From positions 6,378,501-6,442,500 of the forward strand of contig WPIO01000017.1 of assembly GCA_009760855.2 (NCBI GenBank): a stretch of DNA of 64,000 bases, given 5' to 3'. The stretch is from Cristatella mucedo (lineage: Eukaryota; Bryozoa; Phylactolaemata; Cristatellidae). The translations under genes were made by a program, and so were the position numbers. Numbering within the stretch: the first letter of the stretch is position 1; each line of letters begins with the position of its first letter. Below the pieces are notes generated by a model that saw only the letters and a list, made by a program, of their open reading frames with translations, did not search any database and was not told the origin of the DNA. Positions 51,897 through 64,000 of the stretch are shown here, one piece after another.

Positions 51897-53040
51897 CACG
51901 AGGCCGCCCAGCTCCACATTGCTGCCTAGCTTCCAGCCACGTCACAGGCTTGTCACGAGGTCAACCACATCTTCAGCTTACGCTATGGAAGAATGTCTAG
52001 CATGCTGTTTAGAGAAGCGCCTTTCAGAACTGGGCCTGTGCACCAACTGCAGAGGCTTCAGTCGTCAAGGGGGGTAACGTAAGCCTCAAGAGCTTTCTCC
52101 CCTGTTTTGAATATTTTGTGCCGCCGGACCTTAAGAGTGTCGGCTAGAATCAGAATGTCTACACCGACCGAGTAGCATAGCAGATGCACACTCGGCAAAT
52201 CAAAGTCGCATTTAACGCGATCGCCGACGCCCAGCTTTAACCCTTGCATTAGCATATCGTCCTAGTATCCGAACAACAGTCAAATGCCTGTGGCGGCAGC
52301 CACCCCAGCGCTCACTTGGGGGAAGCTTTTTTTGGTGGCTGCAACGAACGTCAAAGTGCCAAAGCAGTCCAAGCTTTGGCACTGGCCGCCTCCGCCTCCG
52401 ATGGTCCAGCAGGCGAACCGGTCGCATTCCCGGCGTTCGCTCGACTTCGCATTGGCATGCCAGCCAGTTGATGAACTCCAGCTGCAGCCATTTATTAATG
52501 AAAAATCGACCGCGCGCTCGCTTTTGTAGCCGCAGCCAGTCAATCTGCATAGTTTGTATGCATAAAAGACGTCGCAATTGAAATAGTGCCCTCAGGTGTC
52601 GAACTTGTGCAATCGGAGCCCGTAACTTCTATTTGCTCGCCAATGTTCTTTTCATTGTCGACAGTGCAGTGGCTCTGGCAGTTGCACACTACTGTTCAAA
52701 TGGCTCTCGTAAGCGTATGTGACAAATGCGCTGCAGCTGTTGATACGGATCGTCGCTGAAGCATTTCCATTTGTCTGTGTGCTGCACGAAACGTTCGGAC
52801 GAGGAGGATTCACAGCGAGCGAGGATTACTAATAGGTGCAATCTATGGGACAAACCGCGGACGGTTTGCCGAGAGACCAAGCAACGTGGATTGTACCTTG
52901 GCGGTCGCTTTCTGTGCACCTGACTTTAGAACAAAGAGGAAGCGAGGAAGGTGATTTCCGAGGGATTTTTCCTGCAGCTGCCAACAGATTTTTGTCGCTC
53001 TTCGTTCGCTGAGCTGGTAAAAAATCGTGAGGAAAATCAG
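51897..53040. other. 3' flank of the LRRC74A-like gene; nothing recognised
   Basis: ORFs on both strands at 52212-52577 overlap and lack motifs. No clear polyadenylation signal found. Confidence 0.4.
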
Positions 53041-53765
53041 CTATGTATGTATCTCCGTCAGTAACTCCACAAAGTCATAAAGACCATGTGGGTGTTTTGG
53101 ATGTTCAGGAGAGTTTTGTATAGCGCACTCACAGCCTAAGCGGCTCTCGGTACGCATTCGGTAGCCAACAGACTTCGTCTCACGCAACAAAGAGAAAGTG
53201 GGAAGCATAGCAGAGTCAGGAGAGCAGTTGAGGTAGTGAGTAGCATAGAAGTAGCAGTTCAGGACCGCTGAAAAAGATGTGCCATAGTCGGCAGTTGGAG
53301 AGTAGTTGTCGTTGCGTAAGAATTGTAGAAGCGAGTTCCACAGTCTAGGACCTGCAGAGCTAAAGCTTCTGTCGCCAACTGTCTTTAAGCGGAGGAATGG
53401 GACAGCTAATGTATTGTCCACACAGGACCTGAGGGCGCGAGCAGGCTGAAACTGATGCAGCAGTTCAGCTAGGTACGAAGGAGCTAAGCCGTGGCGGACC
53501 TTGTGGGTCAGCGTAAGAACTTTGCTCTGTATCCTTTGCTCAACCGGCAACCATCCTAGCTCTTTCAGCAGAGGTGACACGTGCTCAAACCGCTGGGACT
53601 TGAAGACCAGCCTTGCAGCCATGTTCATAGTCAGCTTTAGTGGCATAATAGCTTTCTTTGGCAGCCCAGCCAAAAGGGAATTACAACAATCAAGCCGAGA
53701 CAGAACTAAAGAGCTAGTTAAATTGTTTACAAGCCACTGTGGGAGACAGCTATGCATGAACGTTT
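53041..53765 (-). mobile_element. LINE-B 3' end with 238-codon RT C-terminal ORF
   Basis: The complement of 53041-53757 is open: [96 protein letters not shown]. It continues through the tail region to the 3' end. The longest uninterrupted LINE-B coding piece here; 5'-truncated. Confidence 0.9.
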
Positions 53766-55111
53766 AGATCCACGTGAACTGCAATTAGAAATAGTAGCAG
53801 CGTCGTGCAGGTCTCCGTCATTCATATGTCAGGTTGTCGCTGGCAGGCTAGTAGGCAAGCAGCTGAAGCTGCTAGCAGTGTAGCTTGGGGTTTCATCTTA
53901 AATACCAAATGCATCGGCCGAAGTGGGAGAGCGAATGTGATACTCAACTCACGACGAACGAACGGCGACGACGAACTAGTAAAACTTCTGCATCTGCCAT
54001 GGACGACTGTAAACTCACTTGTAAAACCACGTGGTCAGTGTTTCAAAGCAAGGTTAAATGGAATGCAACTAGTCTGCTTCTTTCATGGCCAATAGTTCAT
54101 TTACTGGCCACACAAGTCTTCCTAAATGAATCCCTGCACTCGCATCTCGTTTAATATTAGGCAAGTGAAAACGGGAAGTTGTCCTCGATGCTGCTGGCAT
54201 CAGGACAATGTCCGTTAGCGTTCGCTCGTTTCATTTCGCGTAGAGTGAGTGCTGTCCGAGAGAGACGTCCGAACGATTGCGTCCGCGATTGTTCGCGGAG
54301 AATGGGCCTCGAAGGCCTCGAAGGCAAACGAAGTCGTGCCCATGCTGAGCGGCGGTGCCAGCAGCGCCTCGGCACAACAACCGTCGGCTGAAGGCGAGCG
54401 CCAGATTCTGAAGGCAGCCAAGGCCGTGCCACAGAGTGCACGCGCGGCGTCCGCTAGTCGTAGCCTCCAGATTGTATGCTGGCAGTGTCTGACCGCAGCG
54501 AGTAGATTAAATTTGCCATATACCTGTGCGACCGTGATGCCGACTGCTCCACAGTCTCTTGACAAGGAACACGCAGTGAGAGAGAGAGAGAGAGAGAGCC
54601 GAGTTGAAGCTGAATACTTACTTCGTGGCCAGCATTATGTTGAAAAAAACAAGCAAGGGACTCATTATGATAACGAACGACGATATGTAGTCGAAAGAAG
54701 ACGCCGACTGGATGGAAAATAAACGAGAGGGAGAGAGCGAGCACTGCAATGGGCTTGGATTAATTGATGTGTGGTGGATTGCATGCTAATTATCAAGTTT
54801 GATTTCTTAGGAAAGATACTTAAGGGTGGATGCAATAGGCTCGCATGATTTTTGGCGAGCTCAACCCTGAGACTAGATTCAAACCAAGCTTTAGGCCCTG
54901 CTTAGGCGCCGCTAAAGGCCTGACATGGCTCATGACTCCTGACTAGTATCTTGCCCGCTCTTCATCCCCGCATCCGTCACGGCTACCTGTCCTGCCCTCC
55001 ATTTGGTCGACTATTGAGACATTAAGAGAATCCAAAAATAACCCACCGTCGGCCAACGAGAGTAGCAACGAAGCGATGTCTTCGGATTCTTTGCATTTTT
55101 ATCTGGCTCCC
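53766..55111. other. No gene firmly recognised
   Basis: Contains one coding-looking plus-strand segment (54290-54575, separate entry) and a short GA run near 54578. No repeat family seen. Confidence 0.4.
54290..54575 (+). CDS. Unrecognised coding-like segment
   Basis: Open frame with G/C-ending codons: VVPMLSGGASSASAQQPSAE, then GERQILKAAKAVPQSARAAS. The Ala-rich helical tone loosely recalls talin/vinculin-type bundles. A donor AACACGCA|GTGAGA closes it. No partner exon found; may be chance. Confidence 0.2.
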
Positions 55112-55160
55112 ATGATCAAGTTCTCTGAGGGCGCTATAGAAATTTATTATTATTATTGAT
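55112..55160 (+). mobile_element. LINE-A or SINE-1 tail remnant
   Basis: ATGATCAAGTTCTCTGAGGG, CGCTATAGAAA and TTATTATTATTATTG; only the last ~50 bp of the shared tail. Confidence 0.6.
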
Positions 55161-55925
55161 ATCATTATTACGATCGATCGTATGATTACAGCGTCAGAAT
55201 GTAGCACCTAGCAATCTGTCGGCCACCTTCTGTACACGAAGCAAGCCGGTATTACTCGCTACATTCGTATTTTTACTTCTCCCGAGCCGTTAACCCGTTG
55301 AATGACACAGCTGGTTCTCCCATGCTCTTATATCAGGCGGGCAGCTGGCTTTACGTGCTGGCTAGCAGCCATGGCGGGCCTTACCGATCTGGCTGCATGC
55401 AGTTCTGCTGGGCTCGCTGTCTTCGCTCGCAGCTCCCTGAACTCATCCAGTCGCCTGCTATTAAGGCGTGGCACCCGTGGAGTCCCAACTACACCTCTCC
55501 GTCTATAACCCATTCTAGCCCATCGTGCAGCGGCAAGCATGCGGCAGAATAGAAATGGATGACAACGTGCACTGTCTTTCCGTTGAGAACAGCCTTCTGG
55601 GACCATTTTCTTCTCTGGTGAATGAAGGAAAGCTTTATCTGACCTTTATAGAGTTTTGCAGTAATGCTTTTGAAATCCTAGCCTGTCGCTCGCTTCATCA
55701 TCGGCAGCTTCTCACCGCAACCTGGGATTTTTGGCGATATCCCAATTCCTTCCCTCGAGTCCTAATATAGCCAACGATAAGAATACTGTGGCACTAGCAA
55801 GTGCACCACTGCTCGAAGCGTATCGACCTATAACAGACCTATATCAGCCTTTATTTACTTGCTGCCATCTGGCTTCCCTGCAGCTTTCGCACACTTCGCG
55901 ACCCAGGTTACGGACTCGTATCAGG
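55161..55925. other. No gene recognised
   Basis: An 84-codon ORF (55298-55552) and its antisense partner have no recognised motif. Confidence 0.4.
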
Positions 55926-57285
55926 TAATTCATTATTAAAAGCTGCATAGGGTCAAAATGCAAGTATGCTCAGTGACAGCATGCGCAGTGTCAGCATGCT
56001 CAGTGTCAGCATGCATAAGCGTAAAAAGGAAAAATCGCAAGAACCCAATAAATGATATGATAAATAGACGCGTTTTAGCTTTTTTTAATTTTCAAGTTGG
56101 AGGATGTCATGACGTCATCAGGATTGAGTTCCAGGCTTTGGGAGCATGATGGTCAAGAAGGATCGAGTGATTAGTGGCATAAAAAACTACCCCGAGATCT
56201 AACAGAACTAGCAGCGAGGCTCGACACATGCCACCGTTCCTGAGAATGTCATTATAGGCTTGCAGCAATTCTGCTTCTGTGGATTGTTTTTCTCTGAAAC
56301 CTGGAGTGAGCTTTCTAGATTTCAAGCTTTGACTGGTCGTACAATAGACGTTCCAGTGTGATTTGATAGGAGTTGCAATAGGGAGACTGGGCATAAGCTG
56401 TTTAATTTTAGGTTTAAGTAATTTCGTTTGTAGGCTTAAAAAGATGAAACATAATATATGGCTATGGAAAAATTTACTATCTTAGTCTTACAGGGCAGCA
56501 ATTAATCTAGCCACCTCAGAAGAATAACAATAGGTTGGTTTCGGGATGGTTAGTAGTCTTCTTTGACTGAGAGATACACTTTAAGAAGAAGTCAGAAGGT
56601 AAAGACATAAAGGGAAAATATTTAGGTAGAGTAAATAATAATGGTTCATACTCCAAGGGAAAATATCACCTGCGGTATGGGCTCACTAGTTTTCTCTACT
56701 TTGCTAGAGAATAAGCTAGAAAACGATCTGCTAGAACACCGAAATTAGCAAAGGTCCGGTCCTCACGCGGGTTCTTTCTGCAAGGAGATGGTTGATGGGA
56801 CATCAGCATCTTTAAATTGTACAGATTCTACCATATTCTTATAGAAGCTAGGCTAAACCTTACCTGGAATAAATTAGTGTGACCTGAAATAATGACTGCA
56901 AGCCAGTCGATGGACAGTCAGTCCTTATTTTATATGCTTTTTAATATTTGCACTTACCGTTTCTATATATTTTACCATCTGCAGCTGATCATAGGATATC
57001 TGGGAAAGAGCGTACATTATGATTAGTCAGAGGAAAAAACTCAGCTAGAACATCAGCAAACATCGCGTTGTAGCCTTCCTCTATTGACGAAGGTCTAGTC
57101 TGATGACGGAAGAAGTGATAAGGGAGCCATTTCTGTGCGAACGGCTTTATCATTAAGGTTCTTAAGGTGTCACGATTCCCATACGACTTTCAATATGTAA
57201 GGGGTTACTTACTGTAGAGATAAAGAACCTACATATAGTTAGATTTGCAGGAATTAGTAATACTAGTTAAAATGTACAATCGTCG

Positions 57286-57344
<59 letters not shown>

Positions 57345-57829
57345 CATATATATAATCTGATCAAGAGTGTGATCTTTGACATGAGTGATGCCACGTACAA
57401 GTGACACAAGATTAAATGAATGAGCCAATGTACAAGTACTTGACACATAGGGAGGCTACTTGAGTTAAAGAAAATGGATGTTAAAGTCAGCCAGAACAAA
57501 GAGGAGATGATTTCTGGAACTAGGAATCAAAATGGAAAAGTTTAATCTGAAGTAAAGTAAGACTTGGTTCAGGGGACCTCAGTTGACTACCCATTTGGCA
57601 ACTAATGGTTGAAGGTACTCAGCACAAGCGATTCAAATGACTTTTTCAAAGGGCTGCCAACAGCTTAAAATTCAGCGTGGAACGAGCTAAAATTGTTGCT
57701 GTGCGATGTTTAACTGAGCAAGTAGACATGAAAGTAAAAAAGGCATGTAAGGAAGGTGCCGGTAATAGTAAGGGTTTAGTCGAGTCCAGCCAAGTCACGG
57801 TCGCTGCAAAGAGTCATAGGGATCATCAA
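55926..57829 (-). mobile_element. LINE-A copy with internal deletion
   Basis: Inverted. The 3' tail region (repeated CAGCATGC phrases) is at 55950-56030. The C-terminal remnant APKAWNS is fused directly to an RT motif piece (SLLVLLDLGVVFYATNHSIL) near 56145-56260, so the RT catalytic region between them is missing. Upstream endonuclease-region sequence parallels 60280-60480. Confidence 0.7.
57288..57355. repeat. (AT)n microsatellite
   Basis: AT dinucleotides with two TACATA interruptions, inside the LINE-A copy. Confidence 0.95.
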
Positions 57830-60800
57830 GAATAATAATAATAATACACTTGATAAAGCGCCCTCAGATAACTCGATCTATTTCGAAGCGCTTTAAATTT
57901 GCTGCAAAGGAAACAATCGAATGGTAAGTGGTATCATGCTTGATCAACAACTTGAATAAAGGGGTTAGGGGTGCATTGCACAGGGTCAGCATGTAAGTGT
58001 GCTTAGTGGCAGCATGCAAAGTGTCAGCACGCATAAGCACATAGAGGACGAATCACAGGAACCCACTACATGCTGTCATAAATAGGTGCATTTTAAAATT
58101 CTTTTTAAATAGGGTCAAGACAGGGGATGTCGTGATGCGAGTCGGAAGCGAGTTCCAGGCTTTGGGAGCATACGAACTAAATGCACGGACTCATGCAGTT
58201 TGTACGAGGTGTAGGTAAACAGTTAGATTCTGAAAAGCAGGTGGTACGATGTTTGGCCTGGTGGGGGAGTAGGTCTGATAGGTCGGCTGGGGCTAAACAA
58301 TGAAGGGACCTAAAAGTGAGCGACAAAACCTTGAAGTTGGTCGGCAAGATGTGGTGTGATGTGGCAACTGCGACGCTCACGACAGACAAGCATTGCTGCA
58401 GAGTTTTGCACCAGCTGTAAGCGCCTGATTGCACATGCCGGTTGGTCTGCAAGCAGTGAGTTACAGAAGTCAAGACGGGATGTCATAAATGCATGGACCA
58501 ACTTACACGTGGTATCCTTACCTGAACAAGACCGAATTTTAGCAATGTTATATATCTGAAATTAGGAAGACTTGATTGTGGAGCTGATGTGGTCGTCTAA
58601 CGAAAGGTCACTTTAGAGCCTGACACATAGATTTCGAGTAGATTCAAGAGGAGATATGCTGGCAGAGCCGATTTTAAGCGTCAGCCTTTATAATTTCTGA
58701 ATCACACTTGGCTTGTCCATAACTATTAAGTTAGTTTTACCATCATTTAATTTAGGAAAATCTGCTGCTGTCCATGTGCTGATACCATAAACACATGCAG
58801 CAAGGGAGTTGAAAGAATTTGAGGTGCTCGAAGGCTGGGAGGGATCAAAACAAAGGTACAACTGTGTGTCACCCGCATCGTGGTGAAAGCCTAGATCGTG
58901 CTTGGCAATCACATAGGCAGAAGGGAGAGTATAAACCATGGAAAGAACCGGACCTAGCCTGAAACGCTGAGGTATCCCATATTTCAGAGGTACCTCAAGA
59001 GGATCTTTGTCCATTCACAGCAATCCTCTCTAGTCTCCCCCTGAGATAGGACCTGAACCATCGCAGAGCAGTGCCAGTGATGCCCAGGAGATGAGAGGTG
59101 CTCAAGAAGAACTTTGTGATCGATAGTATCAAAAGATTCAGAAAGATCGAGCAAAACAAAGAGAGATACTCTACCTATGTCTGGAATCCTAAGTAGGTCA
59201 TTGTACACCCGAAGCAGTGCTGACTCTGTGTAGTGATTTGCTCTAAAGCCAGACTAGAATTTACTAGCAAGGCTTGAAGTTTCAGTATATGAGTTCAGCT
59301 GGTCCACCACTACTCATTCTAGTCTCTTTGATAGGAAAGGTAGAAAGCAGACTGGATGGTAGTTGCTCAAGTTCTCTCGATATAGTGTTGCTATGTTGAG
59401 AAGTGGCCTGACAACAGCTTTCTTGAAAGGTGCTGGGACATGACCTAAGGCTAATGACATATTAATGATCTTAGTTATGCATGGCAGCAGCAGATCAATG
59501 CAATGCAGGAGCACGACAGTGGGAATAGGGTCCAAAGGATTTGTTTTCTTCTTTGATTGGGATACGAACTTCAGGATGAGATCACTAGTGACCTAATTAA
59601 ATATAGATATTGAGGTGCAGCCAGGAATCGGGGACAACATTCTAGTGGGGTGTTCTCTTCGCAGGGATAGACTCTCTAATCTTGACTATCTTCTGGACAA
59701 AGAATCAAGAGAAGCGATCAGCTAGATCATCACATGGATAGTCAGGTAAGGAGCTAATGTGGAAGCGGCTAAGGAGACGATCGATCGTTGACATCGGCAT
59801 TTTTGGGTTGTGCATCCGTGATTCAACAATGTTTTTATAGAAGCTAGACTTATCCTTTGCTAAGATCAATTGGGACGAGCTACACGAATCCTCGTATGCC
59901 TGTGGTTGGACAGTCAGTCCTGATCTTTTGTTAGGTTTTTCAGGCCTTCGCTAGTTTAATGTCTGTGGTAAACCATAGGCAGTCTGGATGGGGGCGCACA
60001 GTGAGCTTTGTCAGAGGTGCAAACTCGTCGAGCGTGTCAGCTAGTGCCGTGTTGTAGCTATCTACCAATGATGACAAATTGGAAGGGAGGACTGAGCAGC
60101 AGAGGCGAGGAAAATATTCTAGCACGGACAACATCGATGTCAAGGGTCTTGAGGTTTCGTAATTCACAGGTGATTGAAACGATGAGGTAGCGGGCACACA
60201 CTGTAGACTGAATGGGATCTGCATACGGTCATCTAAGCAGGATTTGGTAATAATTGGTGATGACAAAGTGCAGTGGTATGAGAAAATCTGGTCGAGTGTG
60301 TGACCCTTGATGTGAGTAGGGCCACACACTTTCGCCAAAAGAGACAATGAGTCAGTCGATACACGAAATTTGGTGCTGAAGGCTTCAGATAAATCATCAA
60401 ATTGAATGTTGAAATCACTCATAACAAGGAAGGATCGATTTCTTGAACACAGAATCGAAATGAGATCGGATAAATCTGAGATAAAGAAGGATTTAGTACT
60501 GGTGGGCGATAGACTAATGCCACTATCGGTAGCTTGTTTTCTGGTGAAATAAAGACGATCAATTAAAAAGACTGCTTCGAGGCGACTGCAAATGGTTTGA
60601 AGTCGAATTTTGAGGCAACGATAACAGCAGCTCCACCTCTAGTTTTGATTGATCTAGGGGTGTGAAATAACGATAAAACAATCGGGGTAGCGTCTTTAAT
60701 TTTCGGACAGTTTACCGATTTTAGCCAAGTTTAAGTTAAGGCGAGCAGGTCGAGACTATTTTCAGAAATAAGGTCGCTTATAACCAGCGGTTTATTTCGC

Positions 60801-60955
60801 ATTGAGTAAAGATTCCAAAGGCAGAGTTAAGTCGGGCCGCCGGAGTTATAACAGGCCTGATGACCACTAAGTTGGAGAGATTCACATGTGGGGGAGCGTG
60901 CTGAGCGGTTCGAGACAATGCTAGGAATACCAAACGAGCGGTAAGATTTGTGTTT
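57830..60955 (-). mobile_element. Near-complete, degraded LINE-A element
   Basis: CR1/L2-like non-LTR retrotransposon, 5' to 3' on the complement. The endonuclease starts near 60830 (SENSLDLLALT; then about 60640 TRGGAAVIVAS) and continues at 60422 (MSDFNIQFDDLSEAF, GPTHIKGHTLDQIF). RT follows at 59535 (MDPIPTVVLLHCIDLLLP, YHPVCFLPFLSKRLE), 59190 (LFVLLDLSESFDTIDHKVLL) and 58980 (GIPQRFRLGPVLSMVY, GDTQLYLCFDPSQPS). The active-site Tyr-Ala-Asp-Asp region reads HHDAGDTQ, so the catalytic box is mutated. The C-terminus is at 58500-58180 and the (ATT)n tail at 57830. Many frameshifts: inactive. Confidence 0.85.
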
Positions 60956-63900
60956 CAGCGTCCGTTACTACAGAAAGCCACAAAGGCAAAGTGTGTGGTG
61001 TGTAGGATAGTTTACTATAGTGTAATAGAAACCTTAGCAGCTTTTGGTGCAGAAAGGCAGTCGAGGATGTGAATAGCATGTCAATAGCAGCTCAGGTCAC
61101 CTGAAAAGGACGTGCCGCAGTCGGCGGCAAGAGACTAGCTGTCATTGAGTAAGAGATTTCAATTTGACTTCCACAGTCTAGGACCTGCAGAGCAAAATAT
61201 TTCGTCCCCATCAGCTTTTATGCGAACGGAACGGAGCAGCTAATTTATTGTCGATAGAGGACCCAGGGGCACGAGGAGGCTCAACCTTGTGCAGTATTTC
61301 AGCTAGCTTGGATGGAGCTAATCCATGGTGGGCCTCGTGGGGCAGTGTAGAAATTCACCCTGTATCCTTTGATACTGGCAGCCATCGATCATAGCTCTTT
61401 CAGCAAAGTAGACATACAGCTGAATATTTGGAACTTTCTGGCTTGCCTGTTAGCAATATTCATCACCAGCCTCAGAAGCTTAATGGCTAATTTTGATAGT
61501 CAAGTGATGGCAGCATTGAAATAGTTCAGGTTGGATACATTCAAAGGAGCTAGTTAAATTTTTAGAAGCGACCGTGTTAGACCGTCCCTAATCTTAAAAC
61601 GAGGTTCGCGCGTGATTGATGATGCTAACTTCCGAGGCAATTTTCTTAAGGGAACTTCCAAAATTATGGCTGTCGTGAAAGAGGACATCTGAGTTCGGAG
61701 CACCCTGTGACGGTCGCAAAATAGCGTCATCTATCAGAAGGGTGAGTCTCATAGTCTAGCCACACGCCTGGAGTGTCCTACGAGTAGGAGTTTAGTTTTA
61801 TTCGTGTTTTGTTCAAGGAATATGGCCAACATGCAGGATCAAACGTCAGCAAGGCAAGCAAGGTAACGTCAGTAAGGCAAGGTTTATCCATGGCCGCAGC
61901 GAATTCTGAGGAGCTAAATAACAAATATAGCTGGTATCGAAAGCATATCAACGATTGCCGATCCCATTGGCTAGAATTGCTATTCCCAGAAGCTCAGTAT
62001 ACATGTAGAATAGCAACGGACCTAGAATAGGCCCTTGTGGAACACCTTAGGTCACTGGTGTGCCGGCTGAGACTTGGCTGTCACTCGAAACGAATTGAAT
62101 ATAATCGGTGTGATTTGAACCAAGCCAGTGCCTCGTCTGCGAGGCAGATGACTATTCAAGATCGTTCAAGTATGACACCATGATCAGAAATGTCGAATCT
62201 AGCTGATAGATCAAGCAGAGCCAAGGCATTACATAACCGCCCTCGCTGCTGCATAGGATATCTTTCATCGCAAGGAGATCAGTTTCAGCGGAGTTGTATC
62301 GCTGGACTCCCGACTGAAATTTATGAAAGATTTATTCTTTTCAACGTGTTCTACATGTACAAGCTACTTAGTGACAATCTTTTATAGTCTTAGAAAAAAG
62401 GTGAAGGAGAACTAAGCGATAGGTGGCTAGGATCTCTGAATCCAAACCAGACTTTTTAAATATTGGTCAAACCATGGCCGATTTAAAGACTTTCGAAAAA
62501 CGCCGTTATCCAAGGAAGCATTAATAACTTGAGCTGTGGCTGAACGAAGTTTTTCTTGCAGTGAAGACCAGACGGGAAGGTGTGGGGTCTTCATGAGATA
62601 GCTATTTTAATAAACTTTATTACGGTAGCCACTTTGTTACCAGAAACCTTCGAAAATTTCTCTTCAAAGGTTACGGGTTGTGACTAATTATTAGCTTTAG
62701 TCGAAGGTGGTTTTATGGAAGCACGAGTATAAGCGATGTTTTCGATGAAGAAGGGGGAAACGTATCGGTCAAACCGTTAACATATTTGGAGAGTGAAACC
62801 TCTTAGAGTTTGCAAGCACCTGCTTCTTGGTCGTATAAAGCTGTTCTCAATCTAACTAGTTGGGCTTCAGTTTTCCAAGGAAAAAGAAGCCCTGGCATTT
62901 CTAAGCTTTCGAGTGTAGAAGCAAAGGAAATGTTTAAAACTGGCGTTATACCGTCATCAGACCCAGACTTCCTCGAACGACGAGCAAACCTTTGCTTAAG
63001 TGGCGTATCGTTTGAAGTTGTCTAACAATTTGAATGGAATCTTCACGACTGTATAGACGGACAGAATGCACAGGAGCGCGCTCGTCAAGAGCACTCTTCA
63101 GTTTCTTGTTCGCTGCATCAGTGAGGGTATTGACGCTGTTGGCCGAGTCTGAATGCAGATGAAGAAGGTTTGACTCACAGCCGGATCTGAAAGATTTCTC
63201 AGCATCGACGCTTTTTTTTTTAAGTTTCGTAGCTGGAAAAACTAGATTTTGGCCTCCTCATATGACGGAGCCTAATCAGCAAATAAGATTAAGCAAAGAT
63301 TCAACAAGGTCAGTTTGCACACAACGAGGTCATTGGGCAAATATCCTCTGCGATCACGAGATCTGGAACATTGCCACCAATACGAGTCGTGTGACTAACG
63401 CAGTGGACCAAGTCGACGTTCGCCAGACTGTCAAGAAATGAGCGTTAGTGACCGCTGCTATGACCTTCAACGTGATTATTAAAGCCTCCAGCCATGAATA
63501 ACGGCCTGTCGCATGCGAATATTGTAGTGAGGCACTCAGACAAATCCTTCATAAGCAAGGTTAGACGAGGGGTGCATTGCTTATGGCTCGTTCATTCCAT
63601 AGGCATATTTTGAAGAGTGGCCCCCGGAGCCCCAGAGGATTTGTTGAATATGTTTTCGTGATCCGCTGCATTATGGCACAGCGTCGTTCTCATTGCCCTA
63701 AAACGGAAAGAAATACTGGAGATTTGTCTCTGACCCTTCTCTTACTTCGACTGGGCTTTCTTCGGGAGACATCCGATTCAGCGAGCTCAGGCAGAGGCAT
63801 CAGGAATCAGGAATGCTTTCAAACGGCAATAACGAAAAAATAACAGGCATGCACGAGAGTTTCGAATAGCGTGGTCACTATGGGACAGCGAAGCTGCCAT

Positions 63901-64000
63901 GACTAATGCCTCGGTCCCAGGAGGATATGCCCTTAGTGTGTCGGGTGCTGCGGCGAACGCCTATCGGACGGTGAACGGGGGGGGGGGGAGTGCTTTAAGA
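60956..64000 (-). mobile_element. Long LINE-B element, degraded, running off the window
   Basis: The complement shows, 5' to 3': an endonuclease piece near 63515 (LFMAGGFNNHVEGHSSGH, then FLDSLANVDLVHCVSHTTRI); an RT motif near 62046 (GVPQGPILGPLLFYMYTELL); a C-terminal remnant near 61560-61140; and a LINE-B-type 3' tail near 60965-61020 (TACTACAGAAAGCCACAAAG). Frames are broken throughout. The 5' end lies beyond 64000. Confidence 0.75.

Noticed and set aside
63979-63989. G homopolymers (also near 5729, 34303 and 49801) as possible signals
   Set aside because: Short runs without context; may be sequencing- or assembly-sensitive.

Overview
This is a stretch of animal nuclear DNA. It has spliced genes with GT-AG introns, CpG-rich gene starts, abundant microsatellites, and decayed LINE and SINE copies in introns and between genes. 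The two recognisable genes are metazoan: a co-Smad and a leucine-rich-repeat protein with EF-hands. I would call it an invertebrate; the sequence alone does not let me name the phylum.

Layout. 1-4900 holds mostly repeat fragments. 4940-6435 is a CpG-rich block with two good splice donors and is the likely promoter and 5' leader of SMAD4. The SMAD4 coding region lies in two exons (11941-12871 and 16829-18009; 703 residues), the MH1 domain in the first and the MH2 domain in the second. 18010-30150 has no recognised gene: LINE, SINE and microsatellite fragments plus two copies of an unusual element (23238-23887 and 29198-30038) with GC-rich terminal inverted repeats and an internal telomere-like tract. 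A second CpG-rich block (30180-31480) precedes an LRRC74A-like gene that I rebuilt as 13 coding exons between 31483 and 51896. It encodes about 522 residues with nine unbroken RNase-inhibitor-type leucine-rich repeats followed by two EF-hands. From 53041 to the end the window is almost entirely LINE sequence, including two long minus-strand copies with recognisable endonuclease and reverse transcriptase pieces.

Repeat families, named here for reference. LINE-A: CR1/L2-like non-LTR retrotransposon ending in (ATT)n. LINE-B: a related non-LTR element ending in an (ATTAC)n-like tail. SINE-1: tRNA-derived head with a tail closely resembling the LINE-A 3' end. SINE-2: a second tRNA-derived SINE. 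There is also a 285-bp hAT-type MITE inside a LINE-B copy.

SMAD4 would act in TGF-beta/BMP signalling as the shared partner of receptor Smads. The LRR/EF-hand protein has no well-established role, and nothing in the sequence links the two genes functionally.
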